Positions 1-5,605 of a DNA stretch of 10,216 nucleotides are shown here, one piece after another. Numbering within the stretch: position 1 is the stretch's first letter; every line of letters starts with the position of its first letter. The notes under the pieces were generated by a model that was not told the origin of the DNA, searched no databases, and worked only from the letters and a program-made list of their open reading frames with translations. The stretch is from an uncultured Clostridia bacterium (lineage in GTDB: Bacteria > Bacillota > Clostridia > Lachnospirales > Lachnospiraceae). The stretch is from contig CAMWWR010000032.1 of NCBI GenBank assembly GCA_947178045.1, forward strand, positions 1 through 10,216. Direction: 5' to 3'. Position numbers and translations under genes: made by a program.

Positions 1-83
1 AGATATTATACCAGCGCCGATTCGCGTCCGACCGAAGGGAGGACAAATACATCAGGGAATCGTGCGCATCCGCCGGGGGCAAT

Positions 84-100
84 CATGTCCAGAGGACATG
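84..100. promoter_or_regulatory. Perfect operator-like palindrome CATGTCC-AGA-GGACATG
   Basis: Two perfect 7-bp inverted arms (CATGTCC and GGACATG) flank a 3-bp centre. The palindrome lies directly upstream of, and touches, an extended -10 element, where a repressor or activator dimer would control a promoter. The arms are too short and the loop too small for a convincing terminator, and no T-run follows. Binding-site function is inferred from symmetry and position; no regulator gene is present in the window. Confidence 0.4.
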
Positions 101-107
101 GTATAAT
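99..107 (+). promoter_or_regulatory. Extended -10 promoter element (TGGTATAAT)
   Basis: A perfect TATAAT at 102-107 is preceded by TG at 99-100, the extended -10 pattern that compensates for a poor -35. No TTGACA-like hexamer is found 16-18 bp upstream, where the sequence is GC-rich and then runs into the palindrome. Transcription would start near 113-115, giving a structured leader of about 70 nt before the ATG at 187. This is the best promoter candidate for the small ORF and possibly for the Sel1 genes beyond it. Confidence 0.45.
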
Positions 108-142
108 GTGCGCGAAAGGCAAAGCAAAGGATTTGAAAAACG

Positions 143-176
143 GAGTGCGGAAACATGTTTTTCGTTTCCGGCACTC
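143..176. terminator. Strong 12-bp-stem hairpin; terminator-shaped for leftward transcription
   Basis: The left arm is GAGTGCGGAAAC and the right arm GTTTCCGGCACTC. All 12 bases pair, with one bulged G at 170 and a 9-nt loop (ATGTTTTTC). On the + strand the stem is followed by AAATAAG, so it is not a canonical rightward terminator. An A-tract (GAAAAACG, 135-142) lies immediately to its left, so leftward transcripts would read stem then CGTTTTTC, the intrinsic-terminator pattern. No leftward gene is seen to need it. In rightward transcripts from the 99-107 promoter it would be a stable leader hairpin, perhaps an attenuator or RNA stabiliser. Confidence 0.45.
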
Positions 177-186
177 AAATAAGAGT

Positions 187-435
187 ATGGAAAATTGTGA
201 AATTGATTTCCTGGATGGCAAGTGTGATGCCGATATGTTTCTTAATATTCCATCCGGGAAATTGGTTTTAGTCAATGCGGGTGAATTGATTCAATGTATG
301 TCATACCCTGAACTGGAAATGGAAAAGATTTTAGAATTAAAGGTGGAGAAAGGAATCTATGCAGTAAAAAATGAGGGCATTGAAAAAATCAGTTGTTACA
401 AATCAGCCGGATGGGAACGGCAGGACAGCGATTGA
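187..435 (+). CDS. Small AT-rich hypothetical protein, 82 aa
   Basis: I do not recognise a family. From ATG 187 the product is 82 residues, acidic, with alternating hydrophobic and charged residues suggesting beta strands (for example NIPSGKLVLVNAGE near residues 19-32), three Cys, and no signal peptide or membrane segment. The G+C of 181-400 is about 35% by count, against about 58% just inside the next gene, pointing to a different origin. The start is uncertain: ATG 187 has only AAGAG one base upstream. In-frame ATGs at 85 and 106 fall in the promoter palindrome or -10, and GTG 145 lies inside the hairpin stem. The frame is also open leftward to the window edge, so this could be the C-terminal remnant of a truncated gene. 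The amino-acid composition looks protein-like, which favours a real or recently decayed gene. Confidence 0.45.
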   Translation: MENCEIDFLDGKCDADMFLNIPSGKLVLVNAGELIQCMSYPELEMEKILELKVEKGIYAVKNEGIEKISCYKSAGWERQDSD

Positions 436-456
436 GCAATGGTATTGGAATGCCGG

Positions 457-473
457 GCGGAACACCGCTTTTT
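457..473 (+). terminator. Short GC hairpin plus T5 upstream of sel1A
   Basis: GCGG, loop AACA, CCGC, then TTTTT. The stem is only 4 GC pairs, extendable by G-T wobbles, but the T-run directly after it has the layout of a weak intrinsic terminator or attenuator. It lies between the small ORF stop (435) and the Sel1A ribosome binding site (483), so it may partly uncouple the two. The short stem keeps confidence low. Confidence 0.3.
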
Positions 474-482
474 CATTTTGGA

Positions 483-488
483 AAGGAG
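483..488 (+). promoter_or_regulatory. Ribosome binding site deciding the Sel1A start
   Basis: AAGGAG, 9 nt before ATG 498. The frame is open further upstream to a TTG at 393, but that extension overlaps the preceding ORF and has no Shine-Dalgarno. The same site, spacing and flanking bases recur before the paralogue at 3143, which supports ATG 498. Confidence 0.85.
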
Positions 489-1075
489 AAAACAGCAATG
501 TCAGACGAAACCAACATCATACCTTACGACCGGGAATACTGGGAAAGCAGCTTTGATATCAGAAAATGCCGCATTTCCGCCGAGTCGGGCTACGCGCCCG
601 CGCAGGACGAGCTCGGCAACTGCTACAAGCAGGGTGTAGGTGTACATAAGGATTATAATGCCGCCGTGGAATGGTTCACCAAAGCAGCCGAACAGGGCAA
701 TGCAGCGGCACAGCGCAGCCTCGGCTATTGCTACGATAACGGGCAGGGCGTGCCGCAGGACTGGCACAAGGCTCTCTACTGGTACGAGAGGGGCGCTGAG
801 GGCGGTGATATCGACGCGCAGCAGAATGTCGGGAACTGTTATCTTTATCACTGGAAAACGATGAAAATAAAGCAGGATTATGACAAGGCTGCCTACTGGT
901 ATCAGAAGGCGGCCGAGGGCGGACATCCCGGCGCTCAGGTTAATCTCGGCTACTGCTATGAAAAGGGCTACGGCGTGCCGCAGGACTGGGGAAAGGCGGC
1001 ACAGTGGTATCTGGAGGCTGCGGAGCAGGGGGAGGATGCGGGGCAGTATAACATAGCGCAGTGCTACCGGCGCGG
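483..1075 (+). repeat. Direct repeat copy 1: shared 5' part of the Sel1 paralogues
   Basis: This stretch pairs with 3143-3735 at an offset of 2,660 bp. It covers the ribosome binding site, the 27-residue leader and the first four to five Sel1 repeats. The first 174 residues differ at about 14 positions (about 92% identity by eye) and the DNA is over 90% identical. Similarity drops abruptly within the fifth repeat. Weaker similarity also reaches back over the ATTTTGGA bases just upstream of the site. Confidence 0.8.
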
Positions 1076-3074
1076 GGACGGCGTTCCGAAGGATATGGAA
1101 CAGGCAATCGCATGGTATCGAAAGGCGGCGGAGCAGGGCAATATGGACGCCATGAACAACCTCGGGGCGTTCTATGAGGATGGCGACGGTGTTGAAAAGG
1201 ATCTCCGGATGGCATTCGAATATTACCGCAAAGCTGCCGAGTGCGGACAGTGCAATGCCCAGTTCAATCTGGCAGCCTGCTACGAGGATGCAAAGGGCGT
1301 GGAGCAGGACTATCAGCAGGCAATTCACTGGTATCAGGAAGCGGCGGAGCAGGGGGATACCGCGGCAAAGTATAATATTGCCCGTTTTTACAAGCATGGA
1401 TTCGGCGTGGAGCAGAATCATGAGAAAGCAGTAGAATTGTTCCGGGAGCTTGCAGAGGCTGGCGATAAGGACGCGCAGCACCAGCTGGGGCTTTATTATG
1501 GGCTGTACGAGAATACCTGCGTAGAGCGGGATTATGAGAAGGCTGTTTATTGGTACACCAAAGCGGCGGAGCAGGGGCATGCCGGGGCACAGTATAATCT
1601 TTCCTGCCTTTATCAGGCAGGCGAAGGCGTGGAGCAGGACGAAGAAAAGGCAGTGGAACTGCTGCAGAAGGCTGTCGAAGCCGGGAATGCCGACGCGCAG
1701 TACGGTCTTGGACTTTGCTATGAGAATGCGAGAGGTGTGGAGGAGGATTGCGGGGAGGCTGTCGCTCTGTACCGCAGGGCGGCGGAGCAGGGGCATGCCG
1801 GGGCACAGTGCGCCCTTGGAAACTGTTACCGCGACGGGTACGGTGTAAAGAAGGATGCCCAGAAGGCTTTTGACTGGTATGAAAAAGCGGAGGCGGCAGG
1901 GCAGGGATATGCGAAGGCGCAATATGCCCTTGCCCAATGCTATAACCGCGGTACAGGGGTACAGGAGGATGCCCGGAGAGCTTTTGACTGGTATGAAAAG
2001 GCGGCAGAGCAGGGATATGTCCAGGCGCAGAACAGTCTTGCCAACTGCTATTGGGAAGGCAGGGGTGTGGAGAAGGATTACAAAAAGGCGGTGATATGGT
2101 ACCGGAAGGCAGCGGAACAGGGATACGGAGCAGCACAGTATTATCTTGCTTATGCATACGACACAGGCCAGGGCGTGGAGCAGGATACGCAGACGGCGTT
2201 CGAATGGGCCAGAAAATCTGCCGAGGGAGGCTTTGCGCTCGCGCAGTATTATATGGGGCATTGCTATGCCAATGGGAAACATACGGAGAAGGACGAGGAG
2301 CAGGCGGCAGCGTGGTTTATGAAGGCAGCCAGGCAGGGGCATGCCGTGTCGCAGTATCGGCTCGGCAACTGTTACCGGGACGGTGCAGGGGTGGAACGGG
2401 ATACCGATGTGGCGCTGATGTGGTACCGGAAAGCGGCGGAGCAGGGAAATAAGGACGCGCAGGCGGCGCTTGACAGTCAGAGCACCTGGACCGGGAACGC
2501 AGGAAATGCAGGCGTACAGAACAGCAGCAGCGCAGATGATGAGGAGACGGACGATACCGCTGCGCAGTATAGGGCGGCGGCAGAAAAAGGGGACGCGGAG
2601 GCTCAGTTTTCCCTTGGCTACTGCTACGCGAACGGAGAGGGCGTGGAGCAGGATGATGACGAGGCGGCGGTGTGGTTTGCGAAAGCTGCCGAACAGGGGC
2701 ATGCAGGTTCGCAGTATGTTCTTGGTTTTTGTTACCAGACCGGACAGGGTGTGGAGTGGGATATCAACAAGGCGGTCGAGTGGTTTAAGAAGTCTGCGGA
2801 GCAGGGGTATGCGCTTGCCCAGACCAGTCTCGGCCAGTGCTATGCAACCGGGCAGGGCGTAGAGCTGAATTTTGGCAAAGCGGCCGAGCTGTACCGGAAG
2901 GCGGCGGAGCAGGGGGATGACGAGGCGCAGTATAACCTTGGCTGCTGCTATGTAACGGGGCAGGGTGTAGGGCAGGATCTTGCTGCAGCGGTTCCGTGGT
3001 TAAAGGCGGCGGCAAAGCAGGGCAACCAGAATGCGTCGATACTGCTGCAGCAGCTTAGTGCTTTGAAACAGTGA
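498..3074 (+). CDS. Sel1A: giant Sel1-like repeat protein, 858 aa
   Basis: After a 27-residue leader (MSDETNIIPYDREYWE...), the protein is an alpha-solenoid of Sel1-like repeats following A-x-x-G-x-x-x-A-Q-x-x-L-G-x-C-Y...G-x-G-V-x-x-D...A-x-x-W-Y-x-K-A. I count 17 full repeats at residues 28-646, a partial repeat running into a Ser/Gly/acidic linker (647-694), four more repeats (695-838) and a 20-residue cap. Repeats 3 (39 aa), 9 and 13 (38 aa) are longer than 36. No signal peptide, membrane helix or catalytic domain is visible, so it should be cytosolic. Sel1/SLR proteins are known as protein-protein interaction scaffolds; the partner here is unknown. The next gene, 83 bp on, is a paralogue. 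The family call is very secure; the function is not predictable from sequence. Confidence 0.95.
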   Translation: MSDETNIIPYDREYWESSFDIRKCRISAESGYAPAQDELGNCYKQGVGVHKDYNAAVEWFTKAAEQGNAAAQRSLGYCYDNGQGVPQDWHKALYWYERGAEGGDIDAQQNVGNCYLYHWKTMKIKQDYDKAAYWYQKAAEGGHPGAQVNLGYCYEKGYGVPQDWGKAAQWYLEAAEQGEDAGQYNIAQCYRRGDGVPKDMEQAIAWYRKAAEQGNMDAMNNLGAFYEDGDGVEKDLRMAFEYYRKAAECGQCNAQFNLAACYEDAKGVEQDYQQAIHWYQEAAEQGDTAAKYNIARFYKHGFGVEQNHEKAVELFRELAEAGDKDAQHQLGLYYGLYENTCVERDYEKAVYWYTKAAEQGHAGAQYNLSCLYQAGEGVEQDEEKAVELLQKAVEAGNADAQYGLGLCYENARGVEEDCGEAVALYRRAAEQGHAGAQCALGNCYRDGYGVKKDAQKAFDWYEKAEAAGQGYAKAQYALAQCYNRGTGVQEDARRAFDWYEKAAEQGYVQAQNSLANCYWEGRGVEKDYKKAVIWYRKAAEQGYGAAQYYLAYAYDTGQGVEQDTQTAFEWARKSAEGGFALAQYYMGHCYANGKHTEKDEEQAAAWFMKAARQGHAVSQYRLGNCYRDGAGVERDTDVALMWYRKAAEQGNKDAQAALDSQSTWTGNAGNAGVQNSSSADDEETDDTAAQYRAAAEKGDAEAQFSLGYCYANGEGVEQDDDEAAVWFAKAAEQGHAGSQYVLGFCYQTGQGVEWDINKAVEWFKKSAEQGYALAQTSLGQCYATGQGVELNFGKAAELYRKAAEQGDDEAQYNLGCCYVTGQGVGQDLAAAVPWLKAAAKQGNQNASILLQQLSALKQ
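579..3011 (+). repeat. In-frame Sel1 repeat array of Sel1A (about 108 bp per unit)
   Basis: Twenty-one full degenerate units of mostly 108 bp encode the solenoid. They are interrupted at about 2436-2579 by a partial unit and the linker. Repeats 12 and 13 are near-copies around the residues AFDWYEKA (about 1866-1889 and 1980-2003), suggesting a local duplication. The 13-mer GCGGCGGAGCAGG, encoding AAEQ, occurs exactly six times in this gene at unit boundaries. Confidence 0.9.
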
Positions 3075-3105
3075 CCGGAGCAGGCCTGCGGAAGGTACAG
3101 GGACA

Positions 3106-3131
3106 GAGAAACGCTGATGAAACGTTTTCTC
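3106..3131. other. Imperfect hairpin between sel1A and sel1B
   Basis: GAGAAACG and CGTTTTCTC form a stem of about 8-9 bp with one bulged T, around the loop CTGATGAAA. The 15-mer GAAACGCTGATGAAA (3108-3122) recurs exactly at 7531-7545 inside a better hairpin. No T-run follows, so it is not a clear terminator. It could be an RNA processing or stability element in an operon transcript, or a copy of an interspersed palindromic repeat. Confidence 0.45.
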
Positions 3132-3142
3132 AGATTTTGGAG

Positions 3143-3148
3143 AAGGAG
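3143..3148 (+). promoter_or_regulatory. Ribosome binding site deciding the Sel1B start
   Basis: AAGGAG, 9 nt before ATG 3158, inside a segment matching the one before Sel1A. The frame is open back to a GTG at 3071 that overlaps the Sel1A stop (GTGA), but that GTG has no Shine-Dalgarno. ATG 3158 also gives an N-terminus that aligns residue for residue with Sel1A. Confidence 0.85.
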
Positions 3149-3735
3149 CAAACAGCAATGTCAAACAAAACCAACATCATACCTTACGACCGGGGATACT
3201 GGGAAAGCAGCTTTGATATCAACAAATGCCGCATTTCCGCAGAGTCGGGCTACGCGCCTGCGCAGGACGAGCTCGGCAACTGCTACAAGCGGGGCGTGGG
3301 TGTACATAAGGATTATAATGCTGCTGTGGAATGGTTCACCAAGGCAGCCGAACAGGGCAATGCGGCGGCGCAGCGCAGCCTCGGCTACTGCTATGAGAAC
3401 GGGCAGGGCGTGCCGCAGGACTGGCATAAGGCTCTCTACTGGTATGAGAAGGGCGCGGAGGGCGGCGATATCGACGCACAGCAGAATGCCGGGAACTGTT
3501 ATCTTTATCACTGGAAAACGATGAAAATAAAGCGGGATTATGACAGGGCTGTCTACTGGTATCAGAAGGCCGCCGAGGGCGGGCATCCCGGCGCTCAGGT
3601 TAATCTCGGCCACTGCTATCAGGAGGGCTACGGCGTGCCGCAGGACTGGGGAAAGGCGGCACAGTGGTATCTGGAGGCTGCCGAGCAGGGAGATGATGCA
3701 GGGCAGCATAACATAGGGCAGTGCTATCGGTACGG
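3143..3735 (+). repeat. Direct repeat copy 2: shared 5' part of the Sel1 paralogues
   Basis: Partner of 483-1075. Most differences are single substitutions without indels inside the coding part, while the leader just upstream of the start carries one 1-bp length difference. The conserved block ends in the fifth repeat, far short of the end of the homologous genes. Confidence 0.8.
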
Positions 3736-5143
3736 AACCGGCGTTCCGAAGGATATCGAAAAGGCGATGTACTGGTACAGGAAGGCTGCCATGCAGGGAA
3801 ATTCCAGCTCAGAAAATGACATTGGAAACTTGTATGCAACGGGCGACGGCGTAGAAAAGAATCCGGAGAGGGCGGCAGAATATTACCGCTCCTCCGCCGA
3901 GCATGGGAATCATGTCGGCCAGGCAAACCTTGGAGACTGCTATAGGAACGGGAGGGGCGTGGCACAGGATTACGGCCAGGCGGCCTATTGGTACACGAAA
4001 GCGGCGGAGCAGGGTGACAGCTTTGCACAGTACAGTCTTGCACTTCTTTACCGACAGGGAAACGGAGTGGAGCAGAATTATGCAAAGGCAGCGGAATTGT
4101 TCCGGATGGCGGCGAAGCAGGGAAATGCAGATGCAGAAAATGACCTTGGAGCCTTATATGCAACGGGCAACGGCGTAGAAGAGAATATGAAGAGGGCAGC
4201 AGAATATTACCGCTCCTCCGCCGAGCATGGGAATGACGTCGCCCAGGCAAATCTCGGGGCCTGCTATGAGGACGGGAAGGGCGTGGCGCAGGATTACGGC
4301 CAGGCAGCCTATTGGTACACAAAAGCGGCAGAGCAGGGCAACAGCTTTGCACAGTACTGTCTTGCCTTCCTTTACCAAAAGGGAAACGGAGTAGAGCAGA
4401 ATTATGAAAAGGCAGTGGAACTGTTTCGGATGGCGGCGGAGCAGGGAAATGACGAGGCCCAGTTCCAGCTGGGATTCTGCTATGAGGGTGATGAGGAAGC
4501 CGGCATGGAACCGGACTACGAGCAGGCGGTTTACTGGTATACCAAAGCGGCGGAGCAGGATCACACTATTGCACAGTACAACCTGGGCTGCCTTTACCAG
4601 AATGACGACTGGGCAGGATACGACGATGAGAAAGCGGCGGAATGGTACCGCAGGGCCGCCGCGAAGGGACATGCCGAAGCACAGTACTATCTCGGATGCT
4701 GCTATGAAGACGGCGAGGGCGTGGAGGAGGATGACCGCAGGGCCGCCGCACTGTATCGGAAAGCGGCGGAGCAGGGACTTGATGAGGCACAGTACGCGCT
4801 TGGCAACTGCTATCAGGAGGGCTATGGCGTAGAAGAAAATCCGGCGCAGGCGGCGGTGTGGTTTGCCAGAGCGGCGGAACAGGGCCTTGCGGAGGCACAG
4901 TACGCTCTCGGTCAGTGCTATGAGGGCGGCTGCGGCGTGGAGCAGGATTACAGACAGGCCGCCGGCTGGTACCGGAAAGCGGCGAAGCAGGGATTTGATG
5001 AGGCACAGTACAATCTCGGGCGCTGCTACATCGCGGGTCAGGGCGTGGAGCAGGATACTGCCGCGGCGCTTCCGTGGCTTAGGGCTGCGGCGAAGCAGGG
5101 CAACGAAAATGCGAGGCTCCTGCTACAGAGGCTTGGTTATTGA
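3158..5143 (+). CDS. Sel1B: Sel1-like repeat protein, 661 aa, paralogue of Sel1A
   Basis: It has the same 27-residue leader as Sel1A (MSNKTNIIPYDRGYWE...), then 17 full Sel1 repeats (residues 28-644) and a 17-residue C-terminal cap resembling that of Sel1A. Repeat 3 is the same 39-residue variant, with YHWKTMKIK in place of the usual G-x-G-V loop. Repeat 12 is a 38-residue variant. Repeats 6-8 and 9-11 are a recognisable three-repeat duplication (about 79% identity). There is no signal peptide, transmembrane segment or enzyme domain, so a cytosolic scaffold or adaptor is the best inference. A split-barrel flavoprotein gene follows 34 bp after the stop, so co-transcription is likely. Sequence alone does not show whether A and B bind the same partner through their near-identical N-terminal repeats. 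Confidence 0.95.
   Translation: MSNKTNIIPYDRGYWESSFDINKCRISAESGYAPAQDELGNCYKRGVGVHKDYNAAVEWFTKAAEQGNAAAQRSLGYCYENGQGVPQDWHKALYWYEKGAEGGDIDAQQNAGNCYLYHWKTMKIKRDYDRAVYWYQKAAEGGHPGAQVNLGHCYQEGYGVPQDWGKAAQWYLEAAEQGDDAGQHNIGQCYRYGTGVPKDIEKAMYWYRKAAMQGNSSSENDIGNLYATGDGVEKNPERAAEYYRSSAEHGNHVGQANLGDCYRNGRGVAQDYGQAAYWYTKAAEQGDSFAQYSLALLYRQGNGVEQNYAKAAELFRMAAKQGNADAENDLGALYATGNGVEENMKRAAEYYRSSAEHGNDVAQANLGACYEDGKGVAQDYGQAAYWYTKAAEQGNSFAQYCLAFLYQKGNGVEQNYEKAVELFRMAAEQGNDEAQFQLGFCYEGDEEAGMEPDYEQAVYWYTKAAEQDHTIAQYNLGCLYQNDDWAGYDDEKAAEWYRRAAAKGHAEAQYYLGCCYEDGEGVEEDDRRAAALYRKAAEQGLDEAQYALGNCYQEGYGVEENPAQAAVWFARAAEQGLAEAQYALGQCYEGGCGVEQDYRQAAGWYRKAAKQGFDEAQYNLGRCYIAGQGVEQDTAAALPWLRAAAKQGNENARLLLQRLGY
3239..5089 (+). 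repeat. In-frame Sel1 repeat array of Sel1B (about 108 bp per unit)
   Basis: Seventeen contiguous degenerate units encode the solenoid without the linker seen in Sel1A. Four exact copies of the AAEQ-encoding 13-mer GCGGCGGAGCAGG fall at unit junctions. Unit lengths are 108 bp except unit 3 (117 bp) and unit 12 (114 bp). Confidence 0.9.
3788..4435 (+). repeat. Tandem 324-bp duplication (three Sel1 repeats) within Sel1B
   Basis: Unit A is 3788-4111 and unit B 4112-4435, each exactly 324 bp (108 residues, repeats 6-8 and 9-11). About 85 of 108 residues match. Shared stretches include RAAEYYRSSAEHGN and VAQDYGQAAYWYTKAAEQG, both unlike other repeats in the window. Sel1A has a single counterpart set (its repeats 6-8), so the extra set was gained in Sel1B or lost from Sel1A. 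Confidence 0.85.
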
Positions 5144-5177
5144 GAAGTACAAAATTTTTATCAGGAGGGATTATATC

Positions 5178-5570
5178 ATGCAGGAAGTTTTTGATTTTTT
5201 GAAGAAGTGCGGAACCTATTATCTGGCGACGGTGGAGGACGGCCAGCCCCGTGTGCGGCCGTTTGGCACCGTGGATATTTTTGAGGGAAAGCTGTATATC
5301 CAGACCGGTAAGGTGAAAGAGGTGTCGAAGCAAATTCAGCAGAATCCGAAGGTGGAGCTGTGTGCGTTTGACGGGGAAAGGTGGCTGCGTGTGTCCGGCA
5401 GGCTTGTCCGTGACGAGCGCGTAGAGGCAAAGGAACATATGCTGGCGGGATATCCGTCCCTGCAGGCGATGTATTCTGCAACGGACGATAATACCGAAGT
5501 GCTTTATTTTGAGAATGCGACAGCGGTCTTTTCCTCCTTTGCGGGTGAGCCTGTCACGGTTCAATTTTAA
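5178..5570 (+). CDS. PNPOx-like split-barrel flavoprotein, 130 aa
   Basis: This resembles the small pyridoxamine 5'-phosphate oxidase-like family (FMN-binding split barrel). It opens with a short helix (VFDFLKKC), a strand YYLATVEDGQPRVRPFGTV (about residues 14-32), a G-K-L-Y-I-Q-T-G-K-x-K-E-V-S strand-loop (about 38-51) that commonly contacts flavin phosphate, then NPKVELCAFDGERWLRVSG (about 56-74). The length is normal for stand-alone members, which are usually FMN- or haem-binding redox proteins of unassigned substrate rather than true PdxH. ATG 5178 is set by AGGAGG at 5163-5168, 9 nt away. It sits 34 bp after Sel1B and 35 bp before the aldo/keto reductase, so it is probably in the same transcript. 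The family is confident; the substrate is unknown. Confidence 0.88.
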   Translation: MQEVFDFLKKCGTYYLATVEDGQPRVRPFGTVDIFEGKLYIQTGKVKEVSKQIQQNPKVELCAFDGERWLRVSGRLVRDERVEAKEHMLAGYPSLQAMYSATDDNTEVLYFENATAVFSSFAGEPVTVQF

Positions 5571-5605
5571 GAGCAAAGAAGCGGCTCTGGATTCTGGAGG
5601 AGGAT

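Larger units (their letters stand above)
1..182 (+). other. Unresolved left-edge segment, possible 3' end of an upstream gene
   Basis: All three forward frames are open at the left edge. One runs on through the ORF that ends at 435, one stops at TAA 104-106 and one at TAA 180-182. Short stretches of this kind stay open by chance, so I cannot say which, if any, encodes the C-terminus of an upstream protein. The peptides are rich in Arg, Gln and Gly and match no family I recognise. The G+C of 1-120 is about 55%, like the main genes and unlike the AT-rich stretch that follows. The segment also contains the palindrome, -10 and hairpin listed separately, so much of it is probably non-coding regulatory DNA. 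Confidence 0.25.

Noticed and set aside
393..497. N-terminal extension of Sel1A to a TTG at 393
   Set aside because: It overlaps the preceding ORF and has no Shine-Dalgarno, and ATG 498 has an ideal site shared with the paralogue.
501..2702. A 733-codon open frame on the - strand opposite sel1A, with similar long antisense frames opposite sel1B and the beta-galactosidase
   Set aside because: The predicted peptide is repetitive, rich in Leu, Arg and Pro, and mirrors the 36-residue period of the + strand gene. It comes from GC-rich periodic codons; no ribosome binding site or family motif supports it.
3071..3157. GTG at 3071 overlapping the Sel1A stop as a coupled start for Sel1B
   Set aside because: There is no ribosome binding site upstream of it, the added 29 residues have no Sel1A counterpart, and the hairpin lies within this stretch.
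579..5089. Regular repeats of about 108 bp as a CRISPR or minisatellite array
   Set aside because: The repeats are degenerate at DNA level, always in frame, and encode the Sel1 consensus. There are no conserved direct repeats with unique spacers.
5570..5588. AGAGC / GCTCT inverted repeat between the flavoprotein and reductase genes
   Set aside because: It is only a 5-bp stem with a 9-nt loop and no T-run, lying next to the next ribosome binding site; this is expected by chance.
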